Positions 1 through 10,794 are shown, counted from the stretch's first letter. The stretch: DNA of 64,000 bases from Rhodospirillum sp. (GCA_021741145.1 JAIOYK010000013.1:44164-108163); one strand, 5' to 3'. Translations and numbers: made by a program. Notes: generated by a model from the letters alone, not told the origin.

Positions 1-284
1 AGGGGTCGCAGGTCCTGGGCGGATCGGCCCTCGCCGATCAGCAGATGGGCGATCATCAGGGTCCGGGCCGAGGGCTTGCCCCCGAACCGCTCCACCATCC
101 AGGTGAGCCGCGCCCTGGAGCGGAGGGCGGCCCAAAGGCGGTCGGTCACGGACTTGCGGTCCTTGGACCCCATGTACCGCCGGGCGCGGGTATAGGCGCT
201 GACCACCCCGTCGGCGGGGCGATCCGTGGCATTGATCTCCACCATCAAATCGATGGCGGCTTGCAGGCGTGCCGCGGGAATCAT
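1..284 (-). CDS. RsmB/NOP-family RNA methyltransferase, N-terminal part (cut by window edge)
   Basis: Only the first ~94 residues lie inside the window; the gene runs off the left edge. They contain an all-helical NusB-like segment ([14 protein letters not shown], then [20 protein letters not shown]) typical of the N-terminus of RsmB/Sun-type 16S rRNA m5C methyltransferases. The SAM-binding catalytic domain is outside the window, so the exact target cannot be assigned. It lies 52 bp downstream of guaB on the same strand and may be co-transcribed with it. No strong ribosome binding site precedes the chosen ATG. The family call is fairly secure, the specificity is not. Confidence 0.75.
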   Translation of the reverse strand, partial: MIPAARLQAAIDLMVEINATDRPADGVVSAYTRARRYMGSKDRKSVTDRLWAALRSRARLTWMVERFGGKPSARTLMIAHLLIGEGRSAQDLRP

Positions 285-336
285 GGATGCTGTCCGCTCA
301 AAGGAGGAAAAGAGGTCCGGAAGGGAAAACCGCCCC

Positions 337-1833
<1,497 letters not shown>

Positions 1834-1914
1834 CTAAACACGTCTTTCGGCCCGGCGGCACGCACGTTTCCAACGTGATGCACCGCGCAACCTATTGATC
1901 CTTGGGAGCGCGAC

Positions 1915-1942
1915 ATCTTACACACAAGATGGTGCCTCGCAA
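1915..1942 (-). promoter_or_regulatory. candidate sigma-70 promoter of guaB
   Basis: On the minus strand a TTGCGA hexamer (1942-1937) is followed after 16 bases by TAAGAT (1920-1915). Each matches the sigma-70 consensus at four of six positions. It lies 115 bp upstream of the guaB start, and a small CACGTT/AACGTG stem (about 1863-1877) lies between. This is a motif match only. Confidence 0.3.
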
Positions 1943-1997
1943 GAAAAGTTCTCCACGGGTCACTCCCCTGGGATAAACTCCTTGCGAACGCTTGCTT

Positions 1998-2729
1998 TTA
2001 GCGATCCTCGGGACGGCCCTTGAAGCCCTGTGCGATCACATAGACCTCGGGCGACTCCTGGCGGCTGGCGGGGGGTTTGGCGTGTTTGACGGTCTCGCAA
2101 AGAGCCTTCATGCGATTGAGCAACTCCCCTTCCGTACCACCCTGGAACACCTTGCAGCAGAAGGCACCGCCCGGGGCCAGCACCTCCTCGGCGAAGTCCC
2201 AGGCGGCCTCGGCCAAACCCATGACCCGCATATGGTCCGTCTTACGGTGACCCGTCGTGGGCGCGGCCATGTCCGACAGCACCAGGTCGCAGGGCCCATC
2301 CAGGGCTTCCTTCAACAGGTCCGGCGCGTCGTCGGCCATGAAATCGTGGGTCATGCAGGTGGCCCCGGCCACGCCCTCCCACTCAAGAATGTCGATGCCG
2401 ACCACCTTGCCACCCCCGTCCTTCAGGGCCTTGCACCTTTCGACGGCCACCTGGGTCCAGCCCCCGGGGGCGGCCCCCAGGTCGACGACCCGGCATCCCG
2501 GGCTCAACAGGTGGAAGCGATCATCCAGCTCCATCAGTTTGAAGGCCGCGCGAGAGCGAAATCCCCGCCGCTTGGCTTCCAGCACGTAGGGATCGTTCAA
2601 CTGGCGTTGCAGCCAGCGGGTGGAGGAGTTTTTCCGTCCCCGGGCCGTCTTCACCTTGACGAACAAATCCCGGGCTCCCGAGGGGGCTCGACCGTTGGCC
2701 CGATTCCCGGCGCCCTTTCCGCTACTCAT
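1998..2729 (-). CDS. rlmE: 23S rRNA (uridine-2'-O-)-methyltransferase RlmE/FtsJ
   Basis: 243-residue RrmJ/FtsJ-family protein that 2'-O-methylates U2552 of 23S rRNA in the large subunit. The Rossmann SAM site VVDLGAAPGGWTQVA and the downstream VLSDMAAPTTGHRKTDH segment carrying the catalytic Asp are clear; the K-D-K-E tetrad family pattern fits. The N-terminal basic tail (MSSGKGAGNRANGR) is usual in alphaproteobacteria. The open frame extends upstream, but the ATG at 2729 was chosen because it gives the family length and lies downstream of the ppx stop. It follows ppx by 53 bp on the same strand. Confidence 0.93.
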   Translation of the reverse strand: MSSGKGAGNRANGRAPSGARDLFVKVKTARGRKNSSTRWLQRQLNDPYVLEAKRRGFRSRAAFKLMELDDRFHLLSPGCRVVDLGAAPGGWTQVAVERCKALKDGGGKVVGIDILEWEGVAGATCMTHDFMADDAPDLLKEALDGPCDLVLSDMAAPTTGHRKTDHMRVMGLAEAAWDFAEEVLAPGGAFCCKVFQGGTEGELLNRMKALCETVKHAKPPASRQESPEVYVIAQGFKGRPEDR

Positions 2730-2782
2730 GGTCTCATTAACTTTCCAGCAAAATGATCTCGGATCCGATGGATCCAGGGTGC

Positions 2783-4078
2783 TTACACGGCCGAAACCGC
2801 GTCCGCGCCCGTTCCAACGTCGGTGCCTTTCCCCTCCGCCCTCGCGCCCATCATATCCGCGAGCAACCCCTCGCGGATACCCCGATCGGCGACCCGCAGG
2901 TCGGGAACGGACCAAGTGTCGAGAATGGCTTGCAAAATAGCGCACCCCGCCAGAACCAAATCGGCCCGTTCCCGTCCGATACAGGGGTGGGCCACCCGAT
3001 CCGCGGGACTCATGCCCAGCAGACGCGCGCCCACGTCCTTGATCTGACGGACCGACAATCCCAGACCATCCACCCGGTTCCGGTCATACCGCCCAAGCCC
3101 CAGAGCCACCGCGCCCACGGTTGTGACCGTGCCACTGGTGCCAAGCAGGGAGAGGTCTTCCCGCAAGGCATGTCCGGCCACGCCATTGGCGACATCGAAA
3201 GGACGCAGACGGTCCCGCACATGCTCCACGATATCGTCGTGCAGACGGGGAGACAGATGGCCGCCGCCGACGGCCTCGGACAGGGTGACGACACCCAGGG
3301 GAAGGCTTTCGACGGCCAGGATCGCGCCGGGTCGGGGGCCGTCGGGAGTATCGCGGACCTCCACCAGGGTCAATTCCGTACTGCCTCCGCCGATATCGAA
3401 GACCAGGGTCAGCGGGCGGACCCCCTCCAACAAGGGCGCGCATCCCGCCAGGGCCAGTCGCGCTTCCTCTTCCGCTGGAATGACTTCCAGCGCCAGCCCG
3501 GTTTCCCGTTGGGCCCGCTCGATGAATTCGGCCACGTTCTCGGCTGCCCGGCAGGCCGCGGTGGCCACGCACCGGGCCTGGGCGACCCCATGGCGTTCCA
3601 TCCGCGTCGCGCAAATGGCCAAGGCGGCGATGGTCCGATCCATGGCGACCCGGGACAGCCGCCCCGAGGCCCGCACCCCTTCCCCCAGACGGGTGATCCG
3701 CGAGAAGGAATCGACCACCCTGAACCCCGTCTCCTGGGGTTGGGCGATGAGCAGTCGGCAATTGTTGGTCCCCAGGTCCAGGGCCGCGCACAACCGACGC
3801 GTCCCGTCCTCCCTATCGCCAGCCCTCCAATCAACGGCCCTCCGGCGTTCCACCCTGGGGGGTGGCGCCGGTGGCGGCGTCGCATCGCCGGTCAAGGATG
3901 GAAGAATGGACGTGGGGAACACCTTGGGGCCTCTGATCGGGGTGCCGGGAAACCATGGCGAAACCGTGACAGGCAAGTTTATGCGAGGCGAGGGGGAGGC
4001 GCAAAGCCTCCTTTTGAAAGAGGGCCGTGAAGGTCGGTCTTGGTCATGATTTTTTTCTAGCCAAGGCCGGACTCCCAT
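2783..4078 (-). CDS. Ppx/GppA exopolyphosphatase-family phosphatase
   Basis: ASKHA-fold Ppx/GppA family protein, predicted to hydrolyse polyphosphate or pppGpp. The phosphate-1 motif ALDLGTNNCRLLIA, the GEGVRASGRLS segment, the TAACRAAENVAEF region and the phosphate-2 motif VFDIGGGSTEL are all visible. As drawn, the protein has a ~90-residue Pro/Arg-rich N-terminal extension before the fold begins; the true start may be internal (for example a GTG near 3922). It lies upstream of rlmE in the same direction, a pairing seen in many Rhodospirillales. Sequence cannot separate Ppx from GppA activity. Confidence 0.88.
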   Translation of the reverse strand: MGVRPWLEKNHDQDRPSRPSFKRRLCASPSPRINLPVTVSPWFPGTPIRGPKVFPTSILPSLTGDATPPPAPPPRVERRRAVDWRAGDREDGTRRLCAALDLGTNNCRLLIAQPQETGFRVVDSFSRITRLGEGVRASGRLSRVAMDRTIAALAICATRMERHGVAQARCVATAACRAAENVAEFIERAQRETGLALEVIPAEEEARLALAGCAPLLEGVRPLTLVFDIGGGSTELTLVEVRDTPDGPRPGAILAVESLPLGVVTLSEAVGGGHLSPRLHDDIVEHVRDRLRPFDVANGVAGHALREDLSLLGTSGTVTTVGAVALGLGRYDRNRVDGLGLSVRQIKDVGARLLGMSPADRVAHPCIGRERADLVLAGCAILQAILDTWSVPDLRVADRGIREGLLADMMGARAEGKGTDVGTGADAVSAV

Positions 4079-4127
4079 GTTAGATACGCCACCCTCTTCG
4101 GAAGCGTTGACGACACCGAAGCCCTGA

Positions 4128-4201
4128 TGGGGAATAGTTTAACGGTAGAACAGCGGACTCTGACTCCGTCAGTCGTGGTTCGAATCCACGTTCCCCAGCC
4201 A
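4128..4201 (+). tRNA. tRNA-Gln (CTG anticodon)
   Basis: 74-base tRNA with an encoded CCA end. The acceptor stem TGGGGAA/TTCCCCA, the T-arm with GTTCGAATC and a five-pair anticodon stem GCGGA/TCCGT enclosing loop CTCTGAC fold well. The anticodon is CTG, decoding CAG (glutamine). The first acceptor pair U-A is characteristic of tRNA-Gln. It is divergent from ppx and followed at once by an intrinsic terminator. Confidence 0.96.
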
Positions 4202-4211
4202 AACCAACAAA

Positions 4212-4245
4212 AACGCCCTCGGATTATGGTCCGGGGGCGTTTTTT
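4212..4245 (+). terminator. intrinsic terminator of tRNA-Gln
   Basis: An 11-pair stem (AACGCCCTCGG with CCGGGGGCGTT, one G-T pair) with an 8-base loop, followed by a run of T. It starts 11 bases after the tRNA CCA end. Confidence 0.9.
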
Positions 4246-4360
4246 CGCGCTCAAACGCGTCGGGATACCGTAAAGTCGGCATACTCGGGATGCTGTCCAT
4301 ATAGATTCGCACGCACCAAGACCCCGGAGACGGGGCCCAGGTGAGTCGGACCATCAATTG

Positions 4361-4402
4361 CCTGAACCAGGGTGCCTGAACCAGGGTGCCTGAACCCGGG
4401 GA
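4361..4402. repeat. three tandem 14-bp units
   Basis: CCTGAACCAGGGTG occurs twice in direct tandem (4361-4374, 4375-4388), followed by a third copy with changes at its end (CCTGAACCCGGGGA). It sits 27 bp past the 3' end of the cytochrome c' gene, within the gap between that gene and tRNA-Gln. The unit is itself partly palindromic (CCTG...CAGG). Confidence 0.85.
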
Positions 4403-4428
4403 TGCCTGGTCCAAGTGGACAGGTCTGG

Positions 4429-4890
4429 TCAGTCCTTGAAAGCCCGGTGACAGGCCTTGCAGCTCGGCTCCAGAGCATCGAAGGCGGCGGCCGCCTTGGA
4501 CTGCTCGCCGGAGAAGGCGGCCAGGACCTTGGCCTTGGTCTCGGTGTCCTTGGCCAGACCTTCGAACCGGCTCCATTCGCTCCAGATCTCCGGTAGGGCG
4601 TCGGACTCTCCATCCGTCGACCCCTCGGGGAACATCTTGGTCAGGGCTTCTCCGGTACCGGCGGCGATGGCTTCCGCGGCCTTCTTCACCTCGTCCGCGT
4701 CGTAGGTCATGACACCATTCACCATGGGACCGGCGATCTTCATGGCCGTCTTCATGGCCTTCATGCTTTCAATCCGCTCCTTCACGACACCCTCGGCCCC
4801 CGCTTGGGCCATGGCGCCGGAGGTACCCAAAAGGGCGATGCCGCCAACCAAGGCAAGGGCGGCGATGGACGGAAGGGTCAAAATACGCAT
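4429..4890 (-). CDS. cytochrome c' (class II c-type cytochrome)
   Basis: 153-residue exported cytochrome c'. Residues 1-28 form a Sec signal peptide ending at AMA. The mature part is helical (four-helix bundle expected) and the single haem motif CKACH lies at residues 144-148, near the C-terminus, as in the family. Periplasmic cytochromes c' bind NO and CO and are linked to nitrosative stress resistance; that role is inferred from the family. It has a good RBS (GGAGA) and no obvious operon partner. Confidence 0.93.
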   Translation of the reverse strand: MRILTLPSIAALALVGGIALLGTSGAMAQAGAEGVVKERIESMKAMKTAMKIAGPMVNGVMTYDADEVKKAAEAIAAGTGEALTKMFPEGSTDGESDALPEIWSEWSRFEGLAKDTETKAKVLAAFSGEQSKAAAAFDALEPSCKACHRAFKD

Positions 4891-5017
4891 GACAAGGAGT
4901 CTCCAGTGTCTCGATGGATGAGGAAAATCTCATGAAGGATGAAAGGGAATTACGGTCCAAATGGGACGAAAGGGAGGCAAGGCCATCCAGATCGAAACAG
5001 AATGTCGCTCAAAACTC

Positions 5018-5827
5018 TTACAAGTCGAAAACCTGCCCGGTTTCGACCCAGCCCAGAAACCCATCGGCCCGGCAATCGGGTTTGGGGCCTGATTGGTAGT
5101 GGTACAACCACATGCGCCCCCGTAGCCCCGCGGGCAGGGTCAGCAGATCCCCGTAATGGGTATGGGCATTGGACCGGTACTCCGTGGTCTCACAGTCCTG
5201 GAAGATGATATCCGCCCAGTCGTAATGTCCTTGCAAGGCCACCGGATCAAATCGGGAATCACTGGTAAAATAGGCCTTCAACCGGGGACCGGGAATGCGA
5301 AGACCAAAGGAGGTCATGGTCGATCCGTCCTCGGCCCGCAAATGTTGCGTCGGCGCCAGGGACAGGTTCAATCCCCGCCAGGAAAAGGGGATGCCTGGAT
5401 CCAGGGCCTTCACCTCGAAGAAATCCGTCAGATCACCCTTGCCGTGATCCAGGACCTCCATGGCCGCCCGCAGGCAGTTCTCCCAAAGGGGACCTTCCAG
5501 ACAGGCCGGGATGAACAGGCGCGGTCGGGTTAGGGTGGAATCGAAGTAGGTGGTGAATCCCAACCACTCCAAACCACCCACATGGTCCCCATGGAGATGG
5601 CTGATAAAGACGGCCTCCAGATCCCGCTGGCTCAGCCCCTGGGCGGCCAGGGACCGCCGGGCGTCGCCACCGCAGTCGATGAGCAAACGGGCCAATCCCC
5701 CCTCGACCGTCCCATTGGGAACCTCAAGGAGCATGTTGCTTTGAAAGCAGTCGGGTTCGGTCACGAAAGCCGACCCCGCACCGAGAAACCTAAGACACGC
5801 CACCCCGGCCCTTCCCCCTCGCACCAT
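5018..5827 (-). CDS. MBL-fold metallo-hydrolase
   Basis: 269-residue metallo-beta-lactamase fold protein. The metal motif HLHGDH (His77, His79, Asp81, His82) is intact; further candidate ligands are His in TQHL, Asp in TSDSRFD and a late THYGD. A GAGS segment at the N-terminus resembles the RNase Z / PqqB-like branch, but it lacks features that would fix a substrate. The start at 5827 was chosen for its RBS (GGAGAGGA) and because the upstream in-frame extension shows no conserved character. Monocistronic; function unknown beyond metal-dependent hydrolysis. Confidence 0.85.
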   Translation of the reverse strand: MVRGGRAGVACLRFLGAGSAFVTEPDCFQSNMLLEVPNGTVEGGLARLLIDCGGDARRSLAAQGLSQRDLEAVFISHLHGDHVGGLEWLGFTTYFDSTLTRPRLFIPACLEGPLWENCLRAAMEVLDHGKGDLTDFFEVKALDPGIPFSWRGLNLSLAPTQHLRAEDGSTMTSFGLRIPGPRLKAYFTSDSRFDPVALQGHYDWADIIFQDCETTEYRSNAHTHYGDLLTLPAGLRGRMWLYHYQSGPKPDCRADGFLGWVETGQVFDL

Positions 5828-6002
5828 TTCCTCTCCGCACGACAGTCCGCATATGGGCCTCCGGCCTGAAACCGCAAGCACACACCAGACGATAATACCA
5901 CACCCCGGACTTAACTCTGGATGACAGGGGACCTGTCTCCCCATGTCGCGAGTTTTCGCGATCTTCCTACAGGGCACCAGCGCTTTCAAAAGAGTCCTCG
6001 GC

Positions 6003-6078
6003 CGATGCACGAGGCTTTTGTTTAGGCATCACCTTTCCAAACTCCGGTTGAAGCCTTCGTTTGGGTCGATGCACGAGG
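6003..6078. repeat. 12-bp direct repeat in MBL/glycosyltransferase gap
   Basis: CGATGCACGAGG occurs at 6003-6014 and again at 6067-6078, 64 bp apart, in the 258-bp gap between the MBL gene and the glycosyltransferase. Nothing else clear was seen in that gap apart from a short palindrome ACAGG...CCTGT near 5927. Confidence 0.6.
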
Positions 6079-6085
6079 TCACCCT

Positions 6086-7210
6086 CTAGGCGGCGATCGT
6101 TTCAATCGCTTGCTGAACCCGCCAAGTGGCCGTTTCCAGGCTGTTGTGCCGTTGGGCCCGCCAGGCGGCCTCCCGGCCCATGGCATGCCGCAATCCCGGG
6201 TTCAGCAGTAGGAAGGCCACGGCCTCGGCCATGGCGTCGTAATCCCGGGCCGGCGTGATCAGACCCGTCTTCTCGTCGTGGATCACCGTCGCGGCGCCGG
6301 ACCGCCCGGCGACCACGGGCAGTCCCGCGGCCTGGGCTTCCAGCAGGGCCATGCCGAAGGATTCGTTCAACGCGGGCCAGACCATCAAGTCGCAGGCCGC
6401 GTAAAGGGGAGTCAGCAAGGCCGCGTCCAGTTCCCCCAGGAACAAGGGCGAGAGGGGGGCCAGAGCCTCCTCCACCGCCGGGCGGGCAGGGCCATCTCCG
6501 GCGACGATGAGTTGGAAGGAGCGCCCAGGCACATGGCGCAGAGCCCGGGCCAAGAGACGGTAGGAGGTCTCCTTGTGACCCGGTCGCATCATGGCCACGG
6601 TCAACAGCCAGGGCCGCCCGGAATCCAGGCCATGGGCCTCGGTCATGGCCGCGCGCACGGCGTCCGCGTCCACCATGGCGAAGGGTGACGTGTCCAGGAA
6701 AGGTTCCAGGATCTGGATCTTGCTCCGGTTTCCGGCGGCCTTGGCCACCGGGTCCACCTCGCCCCCGTTCAGTTGGAGGATCCGATCCGCGCGGCGGAGA
6801 CCATCGGCCATGCGTCGCGCTCCCAGGGTCCAGGGACCCCCATCCTGGAAGGGATCGTATCCTGTCTGGGCGACCAGATAGGGAATGTCCAGGGCGTCGG
6901 CCACCACCGGCCCAACCCAATCCGGCGCCCGGTGGGAGGGCGCGCAGGTGAACCACAGCTTGGGTCGCGTCTCCACGGGGCGGGCACAAAGACGCCGAAG
7001 GACGCGCTGGGTTTCCCGAGCGCCCAGTCCGGCCAGACGTTCCTGCCGTTGGGTGTCCCCCGCGCGATCAAGGGAGCGAAACCGGGAGGCCAACTCCACC
7101 GGGTATTCCGCCCTGTCGAGGATTTCCATGAGGAGGCGCGAGAGGAGGCGATCACCGGAGGGAACGGGGTCGTCCGGGGCCTTTTGCGGCGCGTAGAAAG
7201 CAATGGTCAT
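6086..7210 (-). CDS. glycosyltransferase, GT4/GT-B type
   Basis: 374-residue group 1 glycosyltransferase. The C-terminal nucleotide-sugar domain has LLTVAMMRPGHKETSYRLL, the glycine loop IVAGDGPARPAVE and the E-x7-E motif ESFGMALLE near residue 290, which bind and position an NDP-sugar. There is no signal peptide or membrane segment, so it acts at the inner face of the membrane or in the cytosol. It is divergent from asnB with 150 bp between. A polysaccharide role is plausible; donor and acceptor cannot be read. Confidence 0.88.
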   Translation of the reverse strand: MTIAFYAPQKAPDDPVPSGDRLLSRLLMEILDRAEYPVELASRFRSLDRAGDTQRQERLAGLGARETQRVLRRLCARPVETRPKLWFTCAPSHRAPDWVGPVVADALDIPYLVAQTGYDPFQDGGPWTLGARRMADGLRRADRILQLNGGEVDPVAKAAGNRSKIQILEPFLDTSPFAMVDADAVRAAMTEAHGLDSGRPWLLTVAMMRPGHKETSYRLLARALRHVPGRSFQLIVAGDGPARPAVEEALAPLSPLFLGELDAALLTPLYAACDLMVWPALNESFGMALLEAQAAGLPVVAGRSGAATVIHDEKTGLITPARDYDAMAEAVAFLLLNPGLRHAMGREAAWRAQRHNSLETATWRVQQAIETIAA

Positions 7211-7360
7211 AGGCTGGTGATCCCCACCTGACGTCTATCAACGTCCATGATGGAGGCGAGCCCTATCGCGGCGCAACAGGTTTCCCGCGCCACCACTTGC
7301 CCACCGTGGGACGCCGGGCCATAGTCACGGTCCTAATTTGGTTCGAGGTCAGAGGGTCAC

Positions 7361-9328
7361 ATGTGCGGAATCACGGGATATTGGGCGCGACGGGGAGACG
7401 GCCTGGACAAGGCCGCCATGACCACCCGGGTCCTGGACATGGCGGACGCCATCGGTCATCGCGGTCCCGATGGAGCTGGCGCCTGGGCCGATCCGACCGT
7501 GGGCGTGGCCCTGGGACACCGCCGCCTGTCCATCATCGACCTATCCACCAATGGCGACCAACCCATGGTCTCCAGAAGTGGCCGCTTCGCCCTGGTCTAT
7601 AACGGCGAGATCTACAACGCCGCCGAGATCCGGTCCGAGCTGGAGGCCCATGGCCTGTCCTTCCGGGGCCATTCGGACACGGAAATCCTTCTGGAGGCTT
7701 GCGCCCTATGGGGCGTGGCGGCGACCCTGCCCAAGTTGATCGGCATGTTCGCCTTCGCTCTCTGGGATGGGGTGGAGCGGCGGATGACCCTGGCCCGGGA
7801 CCGACTGGGCATCAAACCCCTTTACTGGGGGGATTTCGATGGAACCCTACTCTTTGGATCCCAACCCAAGGCCCTTTTCCCCCATCCCAATTGGCGGGGG
7901 TCCATCGACCGTGACGCCCTGGCGGCCATGCTGCGCCTGTCCTGCGTCCCCTCCCCCCGGTCCATCTACAAAGGTTTGGAACAGCTCGCGCCGGGCACCT
8001 TCGTCACCATTGGCCAGGACGGCGCCCGCCACCGGGAGGTTTTTTGGTCCCTGGAGGCGGTTGCCGCGACGGGGGTCTCCGCCCGCGCCGCGCCCCTGTC
8101 CGACGCCGAAGCCACCGACCGGTTGGAGGCCTTGCTCACCGACGCGGTCGAGCGGCGGTTGATCTCCGACGTGCCGCTCGGCGCCTTCCTGTCGGGCGGG
8201 GTGGACAGTTCCACCGTTGTCGCGCTGATGGGCAAGGTGGCCAAGGGATCGGTCAAGACCTTCTCCATCGGCTTCGACGAGGCGGGCTGGGATGAAAGCG
8301 CCCATGCCCAGGCCGTGGCCGACCACCTGGGCACGGACCACCATGCCCTGACCGTCTCCTCGGAGGACGCCCGGGCCCTCATCCCCGACCTGCCCCTTTG
8401 GTACGACGAGCCCTTCGCCGATTCCTCCCAGATCCCCACCCTCCTGGTCAGCCGACTGGCCCGGGGCGAGGTCACCGTCAGCCTGTCCGGGGATGGCGGC
8501 GATGAACTGTTCGCGGGCTACAACCGCCATTTCCTCGGGCAACGGCTCTGGTCCCTGTCGGAGCGGATTCCGAGTCCCCTGCGCCAACTCGCCGCGGCCG
8601 GGCTGTCGGCCCCGCCCCCAGCCCTTTGGAACGGCCTCGCCCAGTTGCTCCCCCCGGGCAAACGCCCCCCGCAGCCCGCCGACAAGGTCGCCAAGGTGGC
8701 CCGCCTGTTGCGCGCCGAAACGCCGGAGGCCCTCTATCGGGATCTGGTGGGCGCCCTGCCTTCCTCGGAGGTTCCCGTGGTCGGAGGGGGATCGCGCGCG
8801 GCGGAGGACCGGTGGTACGCCGCCCGGGCCGAGGGCGTGGACGGCTTCGTCGACCGCATGCGTCTGCTTGATGCCCTGGGCTACCTGCCCGATGACATCC
8901 TCGCCAAGGTGGACCGGGCCTCCATGGCCGTGGGGCTGGAAGCCCGCGTCCCGATCCTCGACCACCGGGTGGTGGAATTCGCCTGGAGCCTCCCCGAACA
9001 CCAGTTGATGCGCGCGGGTCAGGGCAAATGGCTGCTCCGCCAAGTCCTCTATCGCCATGTGCCCAAGGCCCTGATCGAGCGACCGAAGATGGGCTTTGGC
9101 GTGCCCGTTGGCGCTTGGCTGCGGGGTCCCCTGAAGGACTGGGTGGAGGACCTGTTGGATCCCGTGGACATGACCGCCCAGGGGCTCATCGACCCCACCC
9201 CCGTCCGCGTCTGGTGGGCGGACCACCTGAGCGGCCGCCGGGATTGGCGCGACCGCCTATGGCCGATTCTCATGGCGCTGGCCTGGCACCGCCATTGGCG
9301 GGAAACGGACGCCTTTCGCGGGATCTGA
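7361..9328 (+). CDS. asnB: asparagine synthetase (glutamine-hydrolysing)
   Basis: 655-residue AsnB. The N-terminal class II amidotransferase domain begins MCGITGY with the nucleophile Cys2 and includes YNGEIYN and HSDTEILLEA. The synthetase domain carries the ATP pyrophosphatase loop FLSGGVDSSTV near residue 280 and SLSGDGGDELFAGY. Enzymes of this family amidate aspartate, but members beside glycosyltransferases often amidate sugar acids or peptides in exopolysaccharide clusters; the neighbouring GT4 makes that alternative real. RBS AGAGGG. Its last 72 bases overlap the convergent cyclase gene. Confidence 0.93.
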   Translation: MCGITGYWARRGDGLDKAAMTTRVLDMADAIGHRGPDGAGAWADPTVGVALGHRRLSIIDLSTNGDQPMVSRSGRFALVYNGEIYNAAEIRSELEAHGLSFRGHSDTEILLEACALWGVAATLPKLIGMFAFALWDGVERRMTLARDRLGIKPLYWGDFDGTLLFGSQPKALFPHPNWRGSIDRDALAAMLRLSCVPSPRSIYKGLEQLAPGTFVTIGQDGARHREVFWSLEAVAATGVSARAAPLSDAEATDRLEALLTDAVERRLISDVPLGAFLSGGVDSSTVVALMGKVAKGSVKTFSIGFDEAGWDESAHAQAVADHLGTDHHALTVSSEDARALIPDLPLWYDEPFADSSQIPTLLVSRLARGEVTVSLSGDGGDELFAGYNRHFLGQRLWSLSERIPSPLRQLAAAGLSAPPPALWNGLAQLLPPGKRPPQPADKVAKVARLLRAETPEALYRDLVGALPSSEVPVVGGGSRAAEDRWYAARAEGVDGFVDRMRLLDALGYLPDDILAKVDRASMAVGLEARVPILDHRVVEFAWSLPEHQLMRAGQGKWLLRQVLYRHVPKALIERPKMGFGVPVGAWLRGPLKDWVEDLLDPVDMTAQGLIDPTPVRVWWADHLSGRRDWRDRLWPILMALAWHRHWRETDAFRGI

Positions 9329-10720
9329 CCCCTCACGCGCCCCCAGGCCGGGATCGACGGGGATCTCCCGTTCCGGCAGGGTGAAAATGGCCGTGCTCTT
9401 GGCCCGGCCGCGCACGGTAACCTCGCCCATGGGATCGCAGAGACTCAACAACCCGGCGGCCTCCGCCGTGGCCCGGGTCAGCAACAGATAGGTGTCCAGG
9501 TCCTTGTTCAGGGCCTCCAGCCGGGCGGCGACGTTGACCTCGTCCCCATGGGCCGTTTGAATCAGCCGGTCCTTGGACCCCACCGTGCCCAGGGTCATGG
9601 AACCGGTATTCACCCCACACCGCGTCATGACCGTCGTCCCATCCCGGCACAGGGGGCGGACACCATTGGTCGCGCGGATTTCCACCGCGGTGGCCAAAGC
9701 CCGGGCGGCGTGATCGGGTCCATCGAAGATCACCATCATCGCGTCTCCGACGAACATGGCGATAGAACCGCCATGGCGATCACAAATCTCGCCCATCACC
9801 GCGAAATAGCCGTTCAGGATCTCCAGAAGGTGGGTCGGCGTGACCCGCTCCGACAGGGTGGAGTAGCCCTCTATATCCGTGAACAGGATACTGGCGACCC
9901 GCTCCACGGCGTCGCCCGGCCGAAACGTCGCTTCCGAGGATCGGACCCGGTGGAGGATATCGGCGGAGACGAACCGGGAAAGTTCTCGAACCGCCGCGCC
10001 CTCGGCCACCGCCCGTTCCATGGCGCGTCGGGATCGCGCCTGGGCAAGCACCAGAAGGGCCGTGACCACCAGGATGGACACGATTTTATCGACCTCGGCT
10101 CCGATCAGGATGGTGTTGGAGGTCATGTAGTGGATGTAGTCGTGGGTCACCCTGTCACCGCCGATGGCCATGTTGCCATAGCCCAGCGCGTAGACCAGCA
10201 GCCCCCCCCATCCCGCGGCGGCGGTCAGCCCGGCGACGGCGACATAGATGGGTTGGAAACGGAGCGTGCGCAGGGCGATGAAGATGAAAACATACAGCAG
10301 CGTGGGCGCCTTCAGGTAGAAGGGCGCCGACTGGCCATATTGAATATGGAAGGACCAGATCAACCCCATCAGCAGGGCCATATCCGCGGCCACGGAGAGA
10401 AAAACGAACCAGGCCGGGGGCATGGACCGCCGCACCCAAACGAGACGAAGCAGGGAGAAGAGGGCATGGAGGGACAGAACGATGGGCACCAGGGCGACGG
10501 AGTCCTCGGGCGCCGTCTTCGGGGAAATGGCGTAGAACAGGGCGAAGAAGGTCAGAATGGCCAGTTGAACCCAGGCGATCAGCCCCTCACTTTGCCATTG
10601 CTGGGCCATGATCGAGGTCCGGACCCGTTCGGGCAGACGGTCCTCTGTCCCGGGACCGAGCAGGAATGTGACGCATCGCCTGACCATGATCTTCGGAATC
10701 CTTCGCGAGTTGGACTCCAT
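9257..10720 (-). CDS. membrane-bound class III adenylate/guanylate cyclase
   Basis: 487 residues. The N-terminal ~200 residues hold about six hydrophobic helices (for example WVQLAILTFFALFYAI and VVTALLVLAQA). The cytosolic C-terminal half is a class III nucleotide cyclase: metal motif LFTDIEGYS, second metal Asp in FVGDAMM, and the transition-state Asn/Arg in DEVNVAARLE. All catalytic elements look intact, so cAMP or cGMP production is likely. The N-terminal membrane module is of the seven-TM-like sensory kind with unknown ligand. Later in-frame ATGs exist (10686, 10608); the first was kept. The 3' end overlaps asnB by 72 bp. Confidence 0.88.
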   Translation of the reverse strand: MESNSRRIPKIMVRRCVTFLLGPGTEDRLPERVRTSIMAQQWQSEGLIAWVQLAILTFFALFYAISPKTAPEDSVALVPIVLSLHALFSLLRLVWVRRSMPPAWFVFLSVAADMALLMGLIWSFHIQYGQSAPFYLKAPTLLYVFIFIALRTLRFQPIYVAVAGLTAAAGWGGLLVYALGYGNMAIGGDRVTHDYIHYMTSNTILIGAEVDKIVSILVVTALLVLAQARSRRAMERAVAEGAAVRELSRFVSADILHRVRSSEATFRPGDAVERVASILFTDIEGYSTLSERVTPTHLLEILNGYFAVMGEICDRHGGSIAMFVGDAMMVIFDGPDHAARALATAVEIRATNGVRPLCRDGTTVMTRCGVNTGSMTLGTVGSKDRLIQTAHGDEVNVAARLEALNKDLDTYLLLTRATAEAAGLLSLCDPMGEVTVRGRAKSTAIFTLPEREIPVDPGLGAREGSDPAKGVRFPPMAVPGQRHENRP

Positions 10721-10794
10721 TTAGAGACCGTTGGAAGAGATGGCCAATCACATTTGGTCGACGAGGGTCCACATCCAACGGCGGGTTCACCGTC

